A stretch of 64,000 nucleotides of DNA from Chamaea fasciata (lineage: Eukaryota > Chordata > Aves > Passeriformes > Sylviidae), in NCBI GenBank assembly GCA_029207755.1, contig JARCOQ010000006.1, positions 17,582,890 to 17,646,889 of the forward strand. The letters are read 5' to 3'. The number at the start of each line of letters is the position of its first letter. The first letter of the stretch is position 1. Positions 27,901 to 42,500 of this stretch are shown here, piece by piece. The notes under the pieces were generated by a model. The model worked only from the letters and a program-made list of their open reading frames with translations, was not told the origin of the DNA and ran no database searches. Both the position numbers and the translations under genes were made by a program.

Positions 27901-30900
27901 CTTGTCCTTGGCATGAGCCTGGCTGCCTGCTTGCATCTGGGATAAAGATAAAACATGCTGCCCTGATCTTACAGAGCAGCAGCTTGTTCAGCAGTACTCG
28001 TAAACTACCCCAAATTTCCCTGATTTAGATAATTCTGTGCAATTGTGTTTGAACTGCTGGAAAAATACCTGAAATGAAACAATTTTCAAGTTCTCTCCCT
28101 CCCCACAGCAGTGCAGCTCCATATCCATGCCTCTACAGAGGTAAAACAAAACAAGATTCAGCAAAGTGTTTAAAATGTCACAGGTTACTTTTTTCATATT
28201 TCTACACAGATGTGAATGCTTTGCAAGATGTAACCAGGCTTCTCCTTCACCCCAATTTATGAAAACTTCCATTTAAAAAGAGGGGAAGGAAATCATGCCT
28301 TACGCTGCCCCTAAATGTCAGTCAGCCTTAAGACTAGGGAACCGGTCCCTGCTTTTCAAATGTCAGTAAGACTTCTCATAAAAAAAACATGGTTGAGATG
28401 TCTGTATAGTTCACATGCTGTATGATCTCATTTTCAAATATTTCTGATCTTTCCTTTCTTTCACGGTTTGGCTGTCAGAGTAAACCAATTCACAGCTCCC
28501 TCCCATCTGCAGTTCCACCATAAAAACAGTCATATGCCCCCGATATCTCAGTCTTTTAACACTGGCTTTTTTTCCTCTCCCCTTTTCCCCCGATTTTAAA
28601 CAATACCCTAAAGTTAGCTTTTCCACCTCAAAAAGAATGCTATAAAAATAAACAAAAGACCCAGGACAAAAATTGAACATAAAAGTTGTTGAAGATATTG
28701 TTTCTTGACAAATAGCCTCTCCAAACATCATAAATTGTCCAAAACACCTTAAACCTTTCCTCTACATCATCCACATAGGACTGTAAAGGGAATACAGCCA
28801 AGGAACTGCAGGCTAATTGAAAAATCATTCACTTGAGATACGGTAAGTATCACGCTCCAGTTCTATGAAAGTATACAGAAACTTGACACAAGTGACATCC
28901 TCCATGAACTAAGCAACTGACTAATCAGCAAACTCAAAAGAAAAATAATCTGCTTTTTCCTCCTTTGCATTGCTCAATTTGCATTTAATAATTGATATAA
29001 GATTAAAAAAAATACAAAACACACACACACAAAGAAACTCCAAAACAACAAAAAAAGGTCAAGATACACAGCGTGGCACTGATTTGTTCCCTGCCTCCAA
29101 GACTGTTGCCTCTCAAAAAGAAAACTACAGTATTGACTAGTAAAGCTGGTATAAGGACCCAGGAGCTGCTATTTCTAAACCCCTATTATTCAAAGATCGT
29201 TATCACGGTTTTCCATTAGCAGAAGTAAGTAAAAGCTTTGCTGTATAACTGACAGTGTTATTCTGGGGGAAGGGGAAAGAAAGTTCAATATTGTACAGCA
29301 AGAGGTATCGTATAGATCCTGACTTTTTATAAGATTTTTGTGCCTTTTTTCTTGAGGCCATTTAGCATCGACTTTGCCTATTGTTAATTTTACAGTCAGT
29401 CGGAGCTTCTGGATTTTACAGTACGGTTCAGTAAGAATAGAAGCACCTGTAGAAGCTGTTATTTACATGATATTTTTAATATTATGCACTGTGTCCCCCC
29501 AGATCCCATTCAGTATATCCCTCTATACTTCAAAAACATCAGACACTGACATTTCAAGCTCTGTCCTTCCACTGGGTTCATGATGCAGTGAAAACAGGCC
29601 ACTATGCTGTGATTCCCCAAAGTCTGTTCCATGCTCTAACAGCATTTACTTTCAGACTCTCCTTTTATGCCTCAGTAACTGAATTTTTCACTGTCACCAG
29701 CTGCCTCATCCTTCTACTCCCTTTGAAGCAGTAGGTGAGTACACATATGCTTGGGCATGTATTTCTCTGCCTTGTATTGAGATAGTATAAATGTAGTCAT
29801 ACAGAGTACATCACACTGTCCATTTTGAAATCCCTAAGAAAATAACATCAGGGATATTGGCATCATCTTCAGAAGATCCCTCCATTAGCTCTTTTCAATG
29901 AACACAGCATGGGTCATCCTCTCAGCACAGCAACAAGCTGCTAACATGACAAGACAAAATATCCCATTTTTGAAGGTTTAGAATCAACTGTTGATAAGGT
30001 AATTCCAGTTAAAGCTCAGTATATCTTGTGTGCTGCACTTTAAAATACATATAAAAATGTACATCAAAACTCTATTAAATAGCCAGTAAAAAAACCTACT
30101 TGGACAACCTCCAGGAAAATATTCAATACAGACATAGCTCAAGCAAACAAACAAAAGAAGCCTCAGCAGAAAAATTCTATTGAAAGTACCAATTTACATC
30201 ATGGAACATCATACCACTTTATAGGTATAGCATGAGTCAGGAAAGGAGACAGACAAAAAATGAAGCAGAGGGAAGAACTGGATGAGGGATATGTAACACA
30301 TGGCCTGGGAAGGGAGATGCCAGATGATGGCCACAAACAGACTGCAGGAACCTGTGAAGAGGCTTGACTCCAGCTTGAAATCAACTCTCTCCAGGTGCAT
30401 GAAAAAAAGCCCCTGAACTTTCCATAGTATTAAGCAAAAAGGACAGTCCCACAGCTCCTGCAAGAAAATCCTTTTGCAGCTCAGATGTATTTATTGTTTA
30501 CTTAGGCAAGCCGAAGTTTCCTCCTTAGAAACGTTTCCAGAGATTCGGCAGTTGCCAACTCTGTGATCAGGCAAGGCCCTTGACACAGTGCTTTCCAAGC
30601 TGTGGTCCACAGATTCTCCAGCCTCTCTATTTCTAAGGACTTTAGGAATGATTATTACCAAAGCTGAGACTACTAGTTGTGGTCCTAATATTTCTATGCA
30701 AAGGTTAGTATGTCCAATAGAAGTATTTCAGAGGTAGTCATATCAAGGATGACCAAAGACTATCAAGGTCTAGAATTCACAAATTTGTTTACTCGTTCAT
30801 TTTGACTTGCAAAAATCTGTCCAAATGCAGCACCTGAAATTATATTCTCAGTTCACTGGAATATCAGTTGCTCAATAGTTTCTTGTTTCTCTTTCTTCAT

Positions 30901-32129
30901 GAGATATATTTCCTCCCCTTTTCCAATCCATGACCCTGCAACTATGCTTGTGAATTTCGTGCTCTTGGACTCCAAAGAATTTCCCACATAACACAAAGGT
31001 TTCCCAGCACTAGCTCTGACATCCTGGGATTCATTTGCTGTGCCAGACACCAGACAAAGTGGTAGGTTAATAAAATACTTACTTAATATTTTAAGTGTTG
31101 GATGTTGAAATAATAGCAGCTGGGGTACATTTGGACTTCTGAAAAAGCTTCAACAGACGTCTAAAACTTCACCTCCAAAATTCCAGGCCATTTTTAAAAT
31201 AATGAAATCTGGCTTTCTGTGCTTTGCATAAGCTAGTAATACTTCAACTTCTGAAACCCATTTTGTAATTTATGGATAGAAAGAGAAACATGGTCCAAAT
31301 TTTAACTTGTGTATTTCATGATGAGCAATCATCATCACCTCATGCAGGAGAAACCTTGAGAAACAAAACAAAGGGAAAAGACACCTCGGCCTCCGAGCAC
31401 TGTTCTAGCTTACCCAAGTGTCACTGCACCAACGCCCTTAGGATGCACCTTCCCAGCAGGAGACACCCAACTCCCAGGGAGCAACAGAAGAATCCATCCC
31501 TACTGCCTCCAGGCTGAACAGCTATCATACTCAGCCACTGAGACAAACAGACTGTATTTGTCCTTTTTTTTTTCTTCTGATGTCATTAAAATTGCAGAAA
31601 AATCAATACAATTAAATACCAAAATACAGAAAAGGAAATTACAAAATATAATGCTAAATATTTAAATAGACAGACTTGATCACTAAGATCTTGAAGGTTT
31701 TATTACTCCCAGCTGAGAATGCAAATGGATTAGTTACTTGCACATGACAAGTAACAAAATTGTCTTAACTTGGCAATGAAAACTGGTAACTACAAATAAA
31801 ACAACTACAAATAAAACAACAACAGTAACTGAATTGTATTCTTACTCATACTGACGCTTCCTTCTGATTCACACCTTTTAAGCTGCAGCAGTTTCCAACC
31901 TGAATATTCAAACAGAAATAATACACACCAAAAACTGTGGTTTATTGAGAAACCATTTTGCTTGGGCAGTCTCTTACCCCAGGTGACCTAAAGGAGTCAA
32001 ACGTGTGTCCCCAGCCTTCCCAGGCATGTGCTGTAATGAGCTACATGGAGCATAACGCAAGGACAGAGAAACACTGCCAAATATTTGTTATGCCTAATAT
32101 TTATGTACATTTATCTAATCTCCTATATA
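21942..32129. other. Non-coding block, no gene recognised
   Basis: No gene is supported in this 10-kb stretch. The longest frames (146 codons at 27516-27956 minus, 115 codons near 24.4 and 25.6 kb, 106 codons near 28.4 kb) have no domain, no codon-usage signal I can see and no conserved neighbours. An A-run of about 14 lies near 22997-23010. An A/C-rich tract including a short CA repeat lies at 29004-29058. A 15-base direct repeat with the core ACTACAAATAAAAC sits at 31791-31822. A sequence with low repeat content around 29230-29500 could be a conserved element, but this is unproven. Confidence 0.5.
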
Positions 32130-32400
32130 ATACAGGCTGACAGTATAAACAGGCCAGCTGAAGCTAATCTGTGCATGTTCTTAGTGTACGTAAATAGTCT
32201 TTTTCTCAGTTTGTTTCCTTAAAGTATGGAGCCTGCAATTATCTCGCACAGCGACAAAGGCATGACATGTTACTTAGTACTTTTAATAATGATAAATTCA
32301 GTCCTGGTGACAAGGGAGTTTAAACCCGCCAGGCTATAAACTGCAGCATAAGATTTTCCAACAGACCCCAAAAGAAATCTTTTGTCCTACAGGCTCACTC
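32130..32400. promoter_or_regulatory. Candidate conserved non-coding element
   Basis: This unique, repeat-free stretch contains several words typical of developmental enhancers: a GACAAAGG SOX-like site near 32251, TTTAATAATGATAAAT-type AT cores near 32281-32300, and GTTTAAACCCGCC near 32320. It has no open frame and no transposon similarity. The call rests only on motif density and the absence of repeats, so it is a suggestion for an alignment test. Confidence 0.2.
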
Positions 32401-35400
32401 ATTTTAAACCTCTCTACTTGTTCTGTCCTGGCCCCCCTCAAAAACAGAATTTCTTCTGCAGTCATTCATTAAATCACTTTCTGAAGACTGTTCTTCAGGT
32501 GCTAAACCAGATAAATTAATTCCACTATTAGAAACACTAAATGTGAAAACTGGAACTCGAGGAGAGAGAAAAAAAACAACAAAATAAAACCCCAAAAACT
32601 AAACCAAGAACCTACAAGGCACATCTCTGCATTTCATTAACATTAAACTTCAAATAAACATCTGTGAAACTGTTGATACAGTCGATTGCACATCATCATC
32701 TTCATGTCATGGTTAAATCATTGTATTTTGAAAGTACAACAGCTATCTAACTAGAATGGGAGATTCTGAGATTAAACAGCCTTTTTCTTCCACTCCTCCT
32801 CTTACAATTTTTCATGTTTTGACAAGAATAAAATGTCACCCAGATTTTCCTGGGACTTTTTTTTGTCTAATCTTCTCTGTTTAACTTAATTTGACATGCC
32901 TGTAATACCTATTTAAAACTATCTCTCCCTCTGTCTAATACCTCAGCCTTTAACAGATGGATATTTTCTCCTGCACATAGTTACAGGCAGAGCATCTAAG
33001 AGAAATACAGTGCATATGGTACATGGTGAAGTAGTGGTGGAAGCAGTGGTTCAGCGAAATCAGAGAGCAAAACTAACTAGTCACAAAAATGCTTTAAAAA
33101 TAAAAAAGGAGAAGGCAAGGAAAACCTGAGATTAGGATGCTTCAGATGGCATAGAGAGCTTATTGGATTTATTAGCTATTTGGGCTATGTCTGTATGCTG
33201 AAGGTCAACCTGGGTTGTTGACAGTCACATCTGAGCTCCATAGCACAGCTCTAGCGTGACCTCTCCAGCTGCAAGCTATTTTGATGTACCTTCTGCTTGT
33301 GGCTATATGGAAACACACCTCATTGTCTTTTGTGCCAAGACACAGCAAGACTCTTTCCCCAGATGACTGTGTCCACCATAAAACAACCCGCATGTCCCCC
33401 GGGAAAATGGGGGCAGTAGATCTGGGGGTTTGTTGGTCCTCAAGGGATGTGGCTGGGCCCCGCATGGCAAAGCAGGCAACTTCTGCTCAGAACCCAACCC
33501 TCAGCTGGACATTTATCCCATGTGAGCACCTGGGCAGGTCCTCTCCTGTGAGGGTGGAAAGACAGTATGTTTAGAAGCAGAATAGGAGTGAGGATTAACC
33601 AAGCAGGGTATTAATAAACCAGAGTGAAGAACCAAAGGCTGTCTAATATCACATATATTGCCTATAACTAACATAGCACAACTAATTTGACTTACGAGGG
33701 TAAGCCATTACTGGTTCAGTTGCAGTGCTGTGGTATGAGCAACACCTGTTACAGTGCCAGCCTCTGAAGGTTTCTCACCTGTGGTCTGTCCTTTTAAATA
33801 TTCATGGCTTGCTTGCTCCAAACACACATGCTAGTCCAAATAACATTCATGTGATTGATGTAATCTCCAAAATTAAAAGGCATTCATTCACCATGGCATG
33901 TGCTACATCTAACTTTTACCCAGGATGTGACTATTTGCTCTAACATGAATTTCAGCAGGAGATAAAACTGAAAGCAATAAATAGCTAGAGATGGAGCCCT
34001 GAAGAGCCCAGGATTGGCAATGCAATGTCCTGCCAGGATACTGACCTTTTATTTTTTGTAATGAAAATACAATAAAATGGCACTAAAAAAATGTGGAACT
34101 GTCATTTTAAAAGCATTTAATATCTCCAATCTCAATCCCTAGCTGTACCACCCAGTGTTTTGAAAATTCTTTGGCAATTATCCCCAGTGCCATTTCAACC
34201 CTTCCCATGTGGTCTCACAGCTTTCTGGCTTCCTGTGGGAATGGCAATCCTAGTTCTCACAACCAAATGTACCTAGGGAACCTACACAGAACTAATCAGA
34301 CATCTCCCTCTGTGCCTGTGAACAGTGTCCCTGATGCAAGCGGGGAGATTCAGTCACGTTCCTATTTCATGCTCAACATCCCGTCAGAGGCTTCTGCTGA
34401 AGGCTGTTTTGTTGGTGCTACAGGTGCAGGAGGAAATGGACTCAAGACCAAAACTTCATTTTATCCAAACTGCCACAAAGCCACTGGATCATGGTAACTG
34501 GTTCAGCTTAAATTCAGTCAAGGAACCCCAGGCTGAAAGTTTGTACAGCCCATTGCTGCTCCTTGTACCAACCCCAGCATTAGCTTTCGAGACCCGTATT
34601 TCTTGCACAGTGTTATTTGAATTTATTTCTTTGTAAATCATCTGCTTTATGCTTACATAATCACAATAGCAGCACTATCATTATCAAGCTGAATTTCATG
34701 TGGTACGCAGAGAATTTTATGGCTGTTTTAATAAACATTATGCTGGTTGGAAATTCTATAAAGTAAACCATTTTTCAAGTTAAATACCGCTTTCTTAAGT
34801 GCCAGGCTGCTAAGAGGGGCAAGCACACAGAAGCCTCACTACAGATCCGATTGCCATGAAGGGTCCCTCACCACCCATGGGAAAGGCAGGTGAGAATTAA
34901 TTCCAGCTGCAGAGGAAACGTGAACATCCAGAGCCGTGCTACAGAACAGTTCTGGGTCACTTTTTGTCCCTCCCAGGACCAGTACCTTTCCATGCAATGT
35001 CCTTCTCTACCTCTGTCCCTGGCCAGTTTCCAGCATGGAGCAAGCGATTGATCACCTCACTAACACCAACAAAGCCAACTGGAAAGGGTCAACCCTGAGG
35101 GAAATGCTGAAGTCATACTGCCTCCACATCACACCAGCTAAATTTAGTTTGAGTATTTGTTCTAAGACAAAATGAAGCAGCAAAGAATGTGATACCTTTC
35201 TGTTGTGAAGCTTTCCAGGCATCCTTCATCATTAATTTCTGACAGCATTTAAATGTCCTTTCTTCTCCTGCTAAGTAATATTATATATAAAGCTCATTTG
35301 ATACTTAGAGATTTATAGGTTCATGCATGATGACATTTTTTCCGAAGTTTTACAAAGCCCTTAATTCTCTCTAGTCTTAACCAGGCCCTTCCCAATACAG

Positions 35401-36498
35401 CAAATACAACCTGACTGCCTAACCCATTCTTCATGTTCTAGTCCAAAACTGACAAGACAAATGGAAAACAGAAGAAAGGACAGTGAAAAAGAGCCCTTCT
35501 GGATATCACTGGGAGCACTCCCTCCAGTAGTAAAGGAAAGGAAAGTAAGACAAGGCAAGCAGCTTTTATTCACACTTGCAGAAAACTCTGGCCTACAAGC
35601 AGACTGCAATTTAGCAGTGGAAGCATTGTCTTCTGCTGAACAATTACTGCAGACAAGAGTTGCTACGTATGATTTCCCAAAAGACATATTAACCTGCAAA
35701 ACACAACTGGAGCCAAAAATGCCCAATAATCCAGGTTCCATTTCTCTTCCTGAGATACTAATAGTTCATATTTACTTTAATGGAAAGTGAGATTAAAAAT
35801 CAAGAGAGAGAGATTCATGTCAAGCAGGAAGTGAATCAGACCCTCAGATTATCCAATTAAACACAAAAACCTGGGAAAATGCTGTAAGAAAACAGTGTAG
35901 TAGAGGGGGTAAATATAGCATGTTGGGCTTCCATTGAAAGGGAGGCTTGTAAAATAAAACCTGAATTGCACAGAGATCTGATTAGCTCCCCAGCTTCTAT
36001 TGTTAGACAATCAAGGCACAGATATGACCAAAGCAATGTGTTTCATAGAGTCTTGAAGGCACTGTCTTTCAAATATTGAACTTTACTATCATCATTCACT
36101 AAGGTGACTTTTTATGAATGACTGAAAAAAGCAGGTCGTACACAAGTGGATAATTTGCGTATGCTAATGTACTGAATTTAGAGATACTGCAGGAAATTTC
36201 AAAGGGTCTGTGCCTGGGACAGAGTAAACACCGGAGCCACAGCTGCAGATTTGGCATCATTATTAAGAGTCACAATGTTTCTCCTTGTTGGGGAGTTAAT
36301 GTAGTTTACCTGCACTAAGTGCTTCATGCTGGATGATGCCTCAGCCCACCAGGAGAGCCAACAGCAGGGGCTCACCAGGGCACACCAGTGCAAGCACCAG
36401 GCCTACTGCTATTGACAGAGGGAGGGGGATACAGCCCCCACAGGCTCCCTGACAAGTCCCTCCTTTAGCCTTTCCCTGTATGGCACACAGAGAGCAGA
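32401..36498. other. Non-coding block, no gene recognised
   Basis: No supported gene. An A/C-rich tract lies at 32569-32606. Overlapping frames on opposite strands at 35361-35790 (126 and 109 codons) cannot both be real, and neither shows a family signature. Other frames near 33.2-33.6 kb and 34.2-34.6 kb are also mutually overlapping. Confidence 0.5.
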
Positions 36499-36528
36499 TT
36501 TGTTGTTGTTGTTGTTGTTGTTGTTGTT
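36499..36528 (+). repeat. (TTG)n microsatellite
   Basis: About ten perfect TTG/GTT trinucleotide units, flanked by unique sequence. It is a simple short tandem repeat, likely length-variable between individuals. Confidence 0.97.
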
Positions 36529-39461
36529 AAATTAGGGGTTTTAAACTAGGTCGAGCTGGTTCCTGTGAGTTCTGGCATGTGACACTCCAGGCTGCAAAGC
36601 TTCCACCACCAAGACTCACCAGCACCCATCCCTGAGACTACCCACCTCTGCTCTCCTGTCCCGGGTCACCCTCCTCCTTTGCAGACAAGGGAAAACAGGG
36701 TTTAATGGAGATTAACCTTCCCACTACTGCCAGTGAGGAGTTTGCCCACCTCTACACACAGCAAGTCAAATAGGTGAGTCTGGTCACTTTTTGTTAACTC
36801 CCCCAGTACTCTACCTCCTTCCCAAAAAGCTGGTGCAGGAGACAGGGTCACATCTGAATAAACTGGCCAGACATTTTGCTGCTGTTGCATTTGAGAAAAA
36901 AATCAGCCTTTCTCTCATATCAAATCCCTGTATTACTGATGGAAAGTTTCCTGTGAATATTGTTAAAAGGAGGGTCTTGCTTTAATAAAAGAGCAAGGAA
37001 TTCCCAGACATGTAGAATTATTCCATTTTTTTTTTTGAAAGCAATTAACTGCCCATTTTCCTGCATTGTTTCCTACTTCACCATTTTCTTTACTATCTTT
37101 TTTTGTTATGAGAGGCGAAGGGAAGGCAAATCCCAAAGAACAAAAGCTGAAATACTTTATTTGGGGTTGCCAGTTCAAGAGACTTAATCTTTTAATATTT
37201 TCATGATGTAGATTTTTTTAATGGGGCATTAAAAATGTATTTATCAGAACTATCAATTTTCAGACTCAGAATATGACCTGTGGTTTTCAAGCTCCATAGT
37301 CATGACTCAGGGATTATCAATGGAAGAGGTTGTTAAACCACTGAGTCTTATATACAATTAACAACAAATGACCAAAATCTAACTGAAAAAAACCCCTTTG
37401 TGTTCTCTTTGTACAAGTATTACAACTTCAGTTCAGCATAGACAAGGTTTCTGGTGGGTTCTTTTATTCCATGGTCCCTCAGTAAAATTCAATCCTCACT
37501 TTACTGCATACCAGGCAAAATCTGTTTGCTGATCTTCAGGGTATTATGCAAAGCATTTGGAGAGAATGACAGGAGAGAGAGACTGAATTTTGAGGCATTT
37601 GTTTGATCTATTGCTTTGATGATTTAGGCTGATTTGTATGATGGGTTTGGGTTGTGTGCTATGGTTTGCATTTTACGCAGTATTTTTCTACTGCTGGATT
37701 CTCAGTGATGTTCAGTGTCCTGCATCTCTTAGTATGACACACAGATTTCAAATGAATGAAAAATCCCAATATTTAGCACCTGCTCTCTGGCAACTCATAC
37801 CAGAATTTAAATAAGAACTGTATTGGCTGCATTTGAGGGCACTGACCACTTCAAAATCTGGTCTTAAGCTTAGGTTTATGTGAATTTAAGCATCAAACCA
37901 ACATTCTGAATCCCATCTGGGGAATCCAAAAGAAGACAGAGTAGTTTTCCATATGTGCCTGCTATGTGGTCTCAGGAATCGCTTTTCTATGAATAGAGAA
38001 CGAAAAGTCTTGGCCTATCTATTTTAAACAGCTGATAAATAAAGAAGGGGCATAAAAAAATAGAAATGCTTTCAAGATTGATTCTCTGACTCTTGCAAAG
38101 AACTCTTGCTTCTTATTTTTCACATTTCTTTTTATGGCTTTTTCTTCTTTGCTTCTTTGCCTTCTGTTCCTTAATATTAAGTCGGAAGCAAAATGTTCTT
38201 TTGGTCAAAAGCTATTGTTAGCATGAATTTTACAAATCTAAACAGATGGGATGGAGGAGTCTCCTTTTTGGAGAACTGATTTAGTGCTGGATCACTGAGA
38301 AGGAGCATCTCTATTCAAAGAGCTGCACATCTAAGTCAATGCCAGGCTTCATTACTAAATTCTATGTTTAGCATAAGAGGTTTGCACACAATCATATCGC
38401 AGCAGAAGCATATCTCTCACGCTGCTAAAAGAAGCAAAATAAGAGAAAAATCTGCTAATCACCTGAAAATGAGAGGCATCAATCTACGCAACTTAGTTTA
38501 CAAGGCTTTTGCAAAAGAAAGCAGTCACCAGAGTAAACATCTGTGATCAAACACTAATTTAGCACCAACAGAAAATTGACTTCAAATCATCTCTTTGTCA
38601 CTGTAATTGATTAAAAGTCAAATGAAAATTGATAACATGATTTTCTATTTGTGAATGTGTATGTGGCACAAACTCTCAAGAGCTCTATTGGCTTCATATA
38701 TTGACTTTTTTCCCAAATAAAGCCTCTTAAGAGTACATTAGTCAGGCCACTACTAAACTTAAAATGCAGACTAATTATAACAGCACAAGGTATTAAAACA
38801 GTCTTGAGACTGTTGAACTTTGGTGCAAAAACTAAATTCTGAAGAGAACTTTGAACTCAAGCAACAAAATGCATTAACTACTCCATTATTGCTGAGGTTT
38901 TTGATGATGAAGGAAGCGGAGTGCTTCTCTCTTATTTTACTTTTCATGTAAGACTTTCTCAACATTTTATTAATTCTTCTCCAGTCTCAGCGTCACATAC
39001 TACTGCTTTTTCCTAGTCTAAAGGCACTTTTTTTTTTCTTTGCAGGTTACAGATGTATGTATCTTTTTTCTTTAACAGATTATTTTCTGCATCACAGAGC
39101 AAATGCCACTTTGTATCGACCCTTGAAGAGAATGTAGCCAACAGAGAACTAAAATGTTATTTCTACTACTACTCTATTTCTACTACTCTATGGACAGTGA
39201 TTTTTTTTTAATATCACATGTAAATCCAACAAAAAAAATGTTCTGCCCCAGAAATGTGTTTGCTTTATTATTGCATATTCCAAACTGGACTGAAACTGGG
39301 AGCAGAAATGTCTTGCAAAGAACATCAATTACACTAAGTAAATTTTTCAATTTTTTCTGTATTGATGGGAATATGAATAGGTATGAGAAATGGAGACAAT
39401 AGCATATCAGATGTTGCGTTTATGAAGAAAGCAAATTTTATCCCTCATTAAACCATAAAGC
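36529..39461. other. Non-coding block, no gene recognised
   Basis: No supported gene or recognisable transposon. A pyrimidine-rich stretch lies at about 38100-38170 and a short direct repeat with the core TTCTACTACT occurs near 39160-39190. The remaining sequence is AT-rich and unique as far as I can tell. Confidence 0.5.
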
Positions 39462-39510
39462 AAAAAAAAAAAAAAAAAAAACCCAACCAAACAAAAAAAT
39501 TAGTAAATAA
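39462..39510 (+). repeat. Poly-A tract followed by A/C-rich sequence
   Basis: Twenty consecutive A residues (39462-39481) run into a CCCAACCAAAC-type stretch and a second A-run. No upstream polyadenylation signal with a recognisable retrocopy is apparent, so I call it low-complexity DNA and not the tail of a processed gene copy. Similar A/C-rich tracts occur elsewhere in the window in the same orientation. Confidence 0.85.
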
Positions 39511-42500
39511 GCTCTTTAAAAAGAAACATTTACAAGGCTTTACAAATGCCTTCATTTTACAGTCAAGATCTTTTACACCACCACAGTCATGCCACTGGCC
39601 AAGCATCTACATGTAGGTCAAACAAAACGTATGGCAGAGAGGTGTTCTGCCCTTGCCTCAGAAGAGGAGAAAGGACAACAGGACTGAAATCTCCAACTGC
39701 AGATTTAAATTTTGGCTGCTAGCACTGATCAGAAGAGAAATGGGGAATCCACAGATGAAAGGGATCCCATACCAGATGGCAGCAGTAAAGCAGTAAGTAG
39801 CTCAGAAAGAGCTGAAACAGGAGCAGGAAGCTTTCACAGCTTTTGAGGTGGACAGGCCAAACTCAGAAGAAACTGGGGTTTGAAGAGAGAGCTAATGTGG
39901 TGCTGCTGAGTGAAATGGTCAGCTGCAGTCTGTGAATGATGCTGCCATTGCAGCAAGATCTATTTTTATTTTAATCCTAAAAAGATGGAGAGAAATACGA
40001 CCATCTGATATCAGAAAGAAAAAAAAATCCAAAAAACCCCCAAAAATAAACAAAACCCACAAACAACCCACACCAAAACCTTTCATGGCTCTACAAGGCA
40101 TATTCCATTACTCCCAAGCAGAGCCAGGGCCAGTAGGAATTTGAGTTTATAGTATGTCCTGGACCCTTCATCCCTCACCTCTGCAACCAGCCGCCCTACC
40201 CTCTGCTCCCAATACTTGCACAGGCAAGTAAGCACATTAGCTGATCATTTCAGAGGTAAAACAGAGTTTGCATATGCAAATATTGTCACCTGTTTATTCA
40301 AGTAGTGCAACTCCCACAGACTTTAATGCCTGTGTCCACTTTCACATTTGCACCATCGTTTACCTTGGCTCTCAACAATTATTATTCAGCATTTCAAGCA
40401 CCATCTGTACTGCTGGATAAGTAAATGCCTTCAAGTATATTGAAAAGAGATGTTCTGAAGATTTACCTTGTACTGGGCACAGTCATAATCAGAAAGATGT
40501 TCTCTACAGATGCTGACATGTATTTAGCTGTTTTTCCATAGGGAATGGTGTATTTAAATTTGAAATATGTATATCCAAGTTACCGAACAGAAAACAGGCA
40601 CAGATAATGAAGGAAAATCACTGTATCAGAAAAAGAACTTGCTCTCTGTGGATCAAATTCAAATCCACACACAAGGGAAACATTCACTTGCTCAAGGAGT
40701 AATTTAGTCTTATAATAGTTAACTGTATCTTGAGACAAAACCCTATTAAATAAGAGAAAATATCTGTAAGTTCAATGCGCAAATGCCTCAACACTTCTTG
40801 ACATCTACATCAGTCGTCATTAAAATGAAAATGTGAACTATAATGACTGATATCCGCAAGACACGTGAAGCTCTCTATTCTAAGATGCTTGGTGACAGTT
40901 TAAACTAGTCAAAGTGACACATGGGAACAGATCCAGACTAACAAGTCTCTGCCCAATGTCTTAGTGTAAATGTCAGCATGGAAGTAGAGTCTGTGAAAAA
41001 TATTTTAGAAAGACTTTTTCCCCCTTTAAAAATCAATCATTAACCACTGTTTGCTAGTAAGTCATGTTTTCTTTTCAACTAAAATCATAGCTCGATGTAG
41101 TCAGTGACTCACTCATTCTTAGAGGAATAAAGCCATACAAGCACATGAAAAACCCCCAAACCTAAGTTGCAAACATTGGTAAATACTATACAGCGAGTTT
41201 TCTAAACCAAAATAAATAAACTGTAGGGAAGCTACAACCACATGTACAGCTCTGAAATATTTCAAGTCACTGAACAGATAGACCATGATAAAGCAACAGT
41301 GGGAATCTCCTTCAGTTTCCTCTCCTGATGCTGAACAGCATTCCTGACTGCAGTGACATTCTGTAACAGTCAGGCCTGAAAATGCAAGGCACTGCCAAAG
41401 TCACTCGGACAAACCCAGCAATCCATGGACCGAGCACCTTGAAAGGTTTAGTGAATGAGAGAAGTGGGTTAATATAGCCCCAGCACCAAAGCCAACAACA
41501 TCCAGCCTGGGACCAGGGCAGATCTGATGCTATCTGGAGCCTGTAAAAGACTTGAAATAAGAAGTGAAGTGAGAGAGAAACATTCCAACCCACCCCACAT
41601 GGCGGAATGCCTTTCCCAGTGGAGATCCACACCTCCAGCACGTCCCAGCAGCTGCCTCTTCCCCGGGATGGAGGAGAGGAGCTGAGAGACTGCAGCGAAG
41701 GCCCTAGCATGTCCTCCATTGTCCTTCTTCTCCCCACTCACCTCGAGTCAGAGCTCTGTACAGTTTAATTACAAACCACACACATGTGCAATTCTATTAG
41801 CCAGCCTAAAGCACTGGCATTAGATAAGCTTGTGCTCTGAATCCAGTTACTAAGACACTGCCAACAAGCTCAGAGATTCAGAGCCTCTTTTCTATGCAGG
41901 TCCGTTTGGCCTGGAAATAGCATATATATACACTGACTTGAGCTTAACAAAGAATGTTAATTTGGGTCAGTGAACTACCACTAATTGAATTCTAATAGAT
42001 GTCACCATAACTCAAGTGCTCCAGCTCTCTCAAGCAAAATGGCAGAAGACTGAAGCAGGCACTTCTACAGCACCAGGGGAGAGAAAGTCTGTCCTTCAGC
42101 TGCTTGGTTTCTTCCTTTTCCAGTTTTAACTACTACTCAGATGCAATAAAAAGCAAATGCTGGTTTGACAGCTCCCTCAAAAGATCTTCAAGAGCACATT
42201 CTAGGTTTTAAAGGTGATGCTTGCTCTTTCCAAAACTGAACAAACCTTGAGCTACTCCATACACAGATATAGCTGCAAGAATTTTGAATACAGAACTAAT
42301 ACACTTTAAAAGCGTAACACGCTAGTTCCCAGACCTTCTTTCCCCAAGACTACTTATTTGAATCCCACTATTTTGAATTCTTTTTGCTCAAAGCCAGGAT
42401 CCCTGCAGTGGATAGGAGCAGTAACCCCAAATCACAATTTTACTAAGACTTGTGGATCCTGGCAGCATGGAGATGCTACTGGCCAAGCTGCACAGAGACA

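Noticed and set aside
27516..27956. 146-codon minus-strand frame as a coding exon
   Set aside because: It has no domain and no recognisable family, and its length is within chance expectation for 64 kb.
30590..30760. hAT-type DNA transposon end (CAGTGCTTTCCAAGCTGTGG resembles a Charlie-like terminus)
   Set aside because: I could not find the matching inverted terminus or an 8-bp duplication, so the likeness may be chance.
35361..35790. Opposed frames of 126 and 109 codons as genes
   Set aside because: They overlap on opposite strands, with no domain and no splice evidence.
41312..41741. 141- and 90-codon overlapping minus-strand frames as genes
   Set aside because: Two frames on the same strand overlap almost fully and neither has a recognisable domain.
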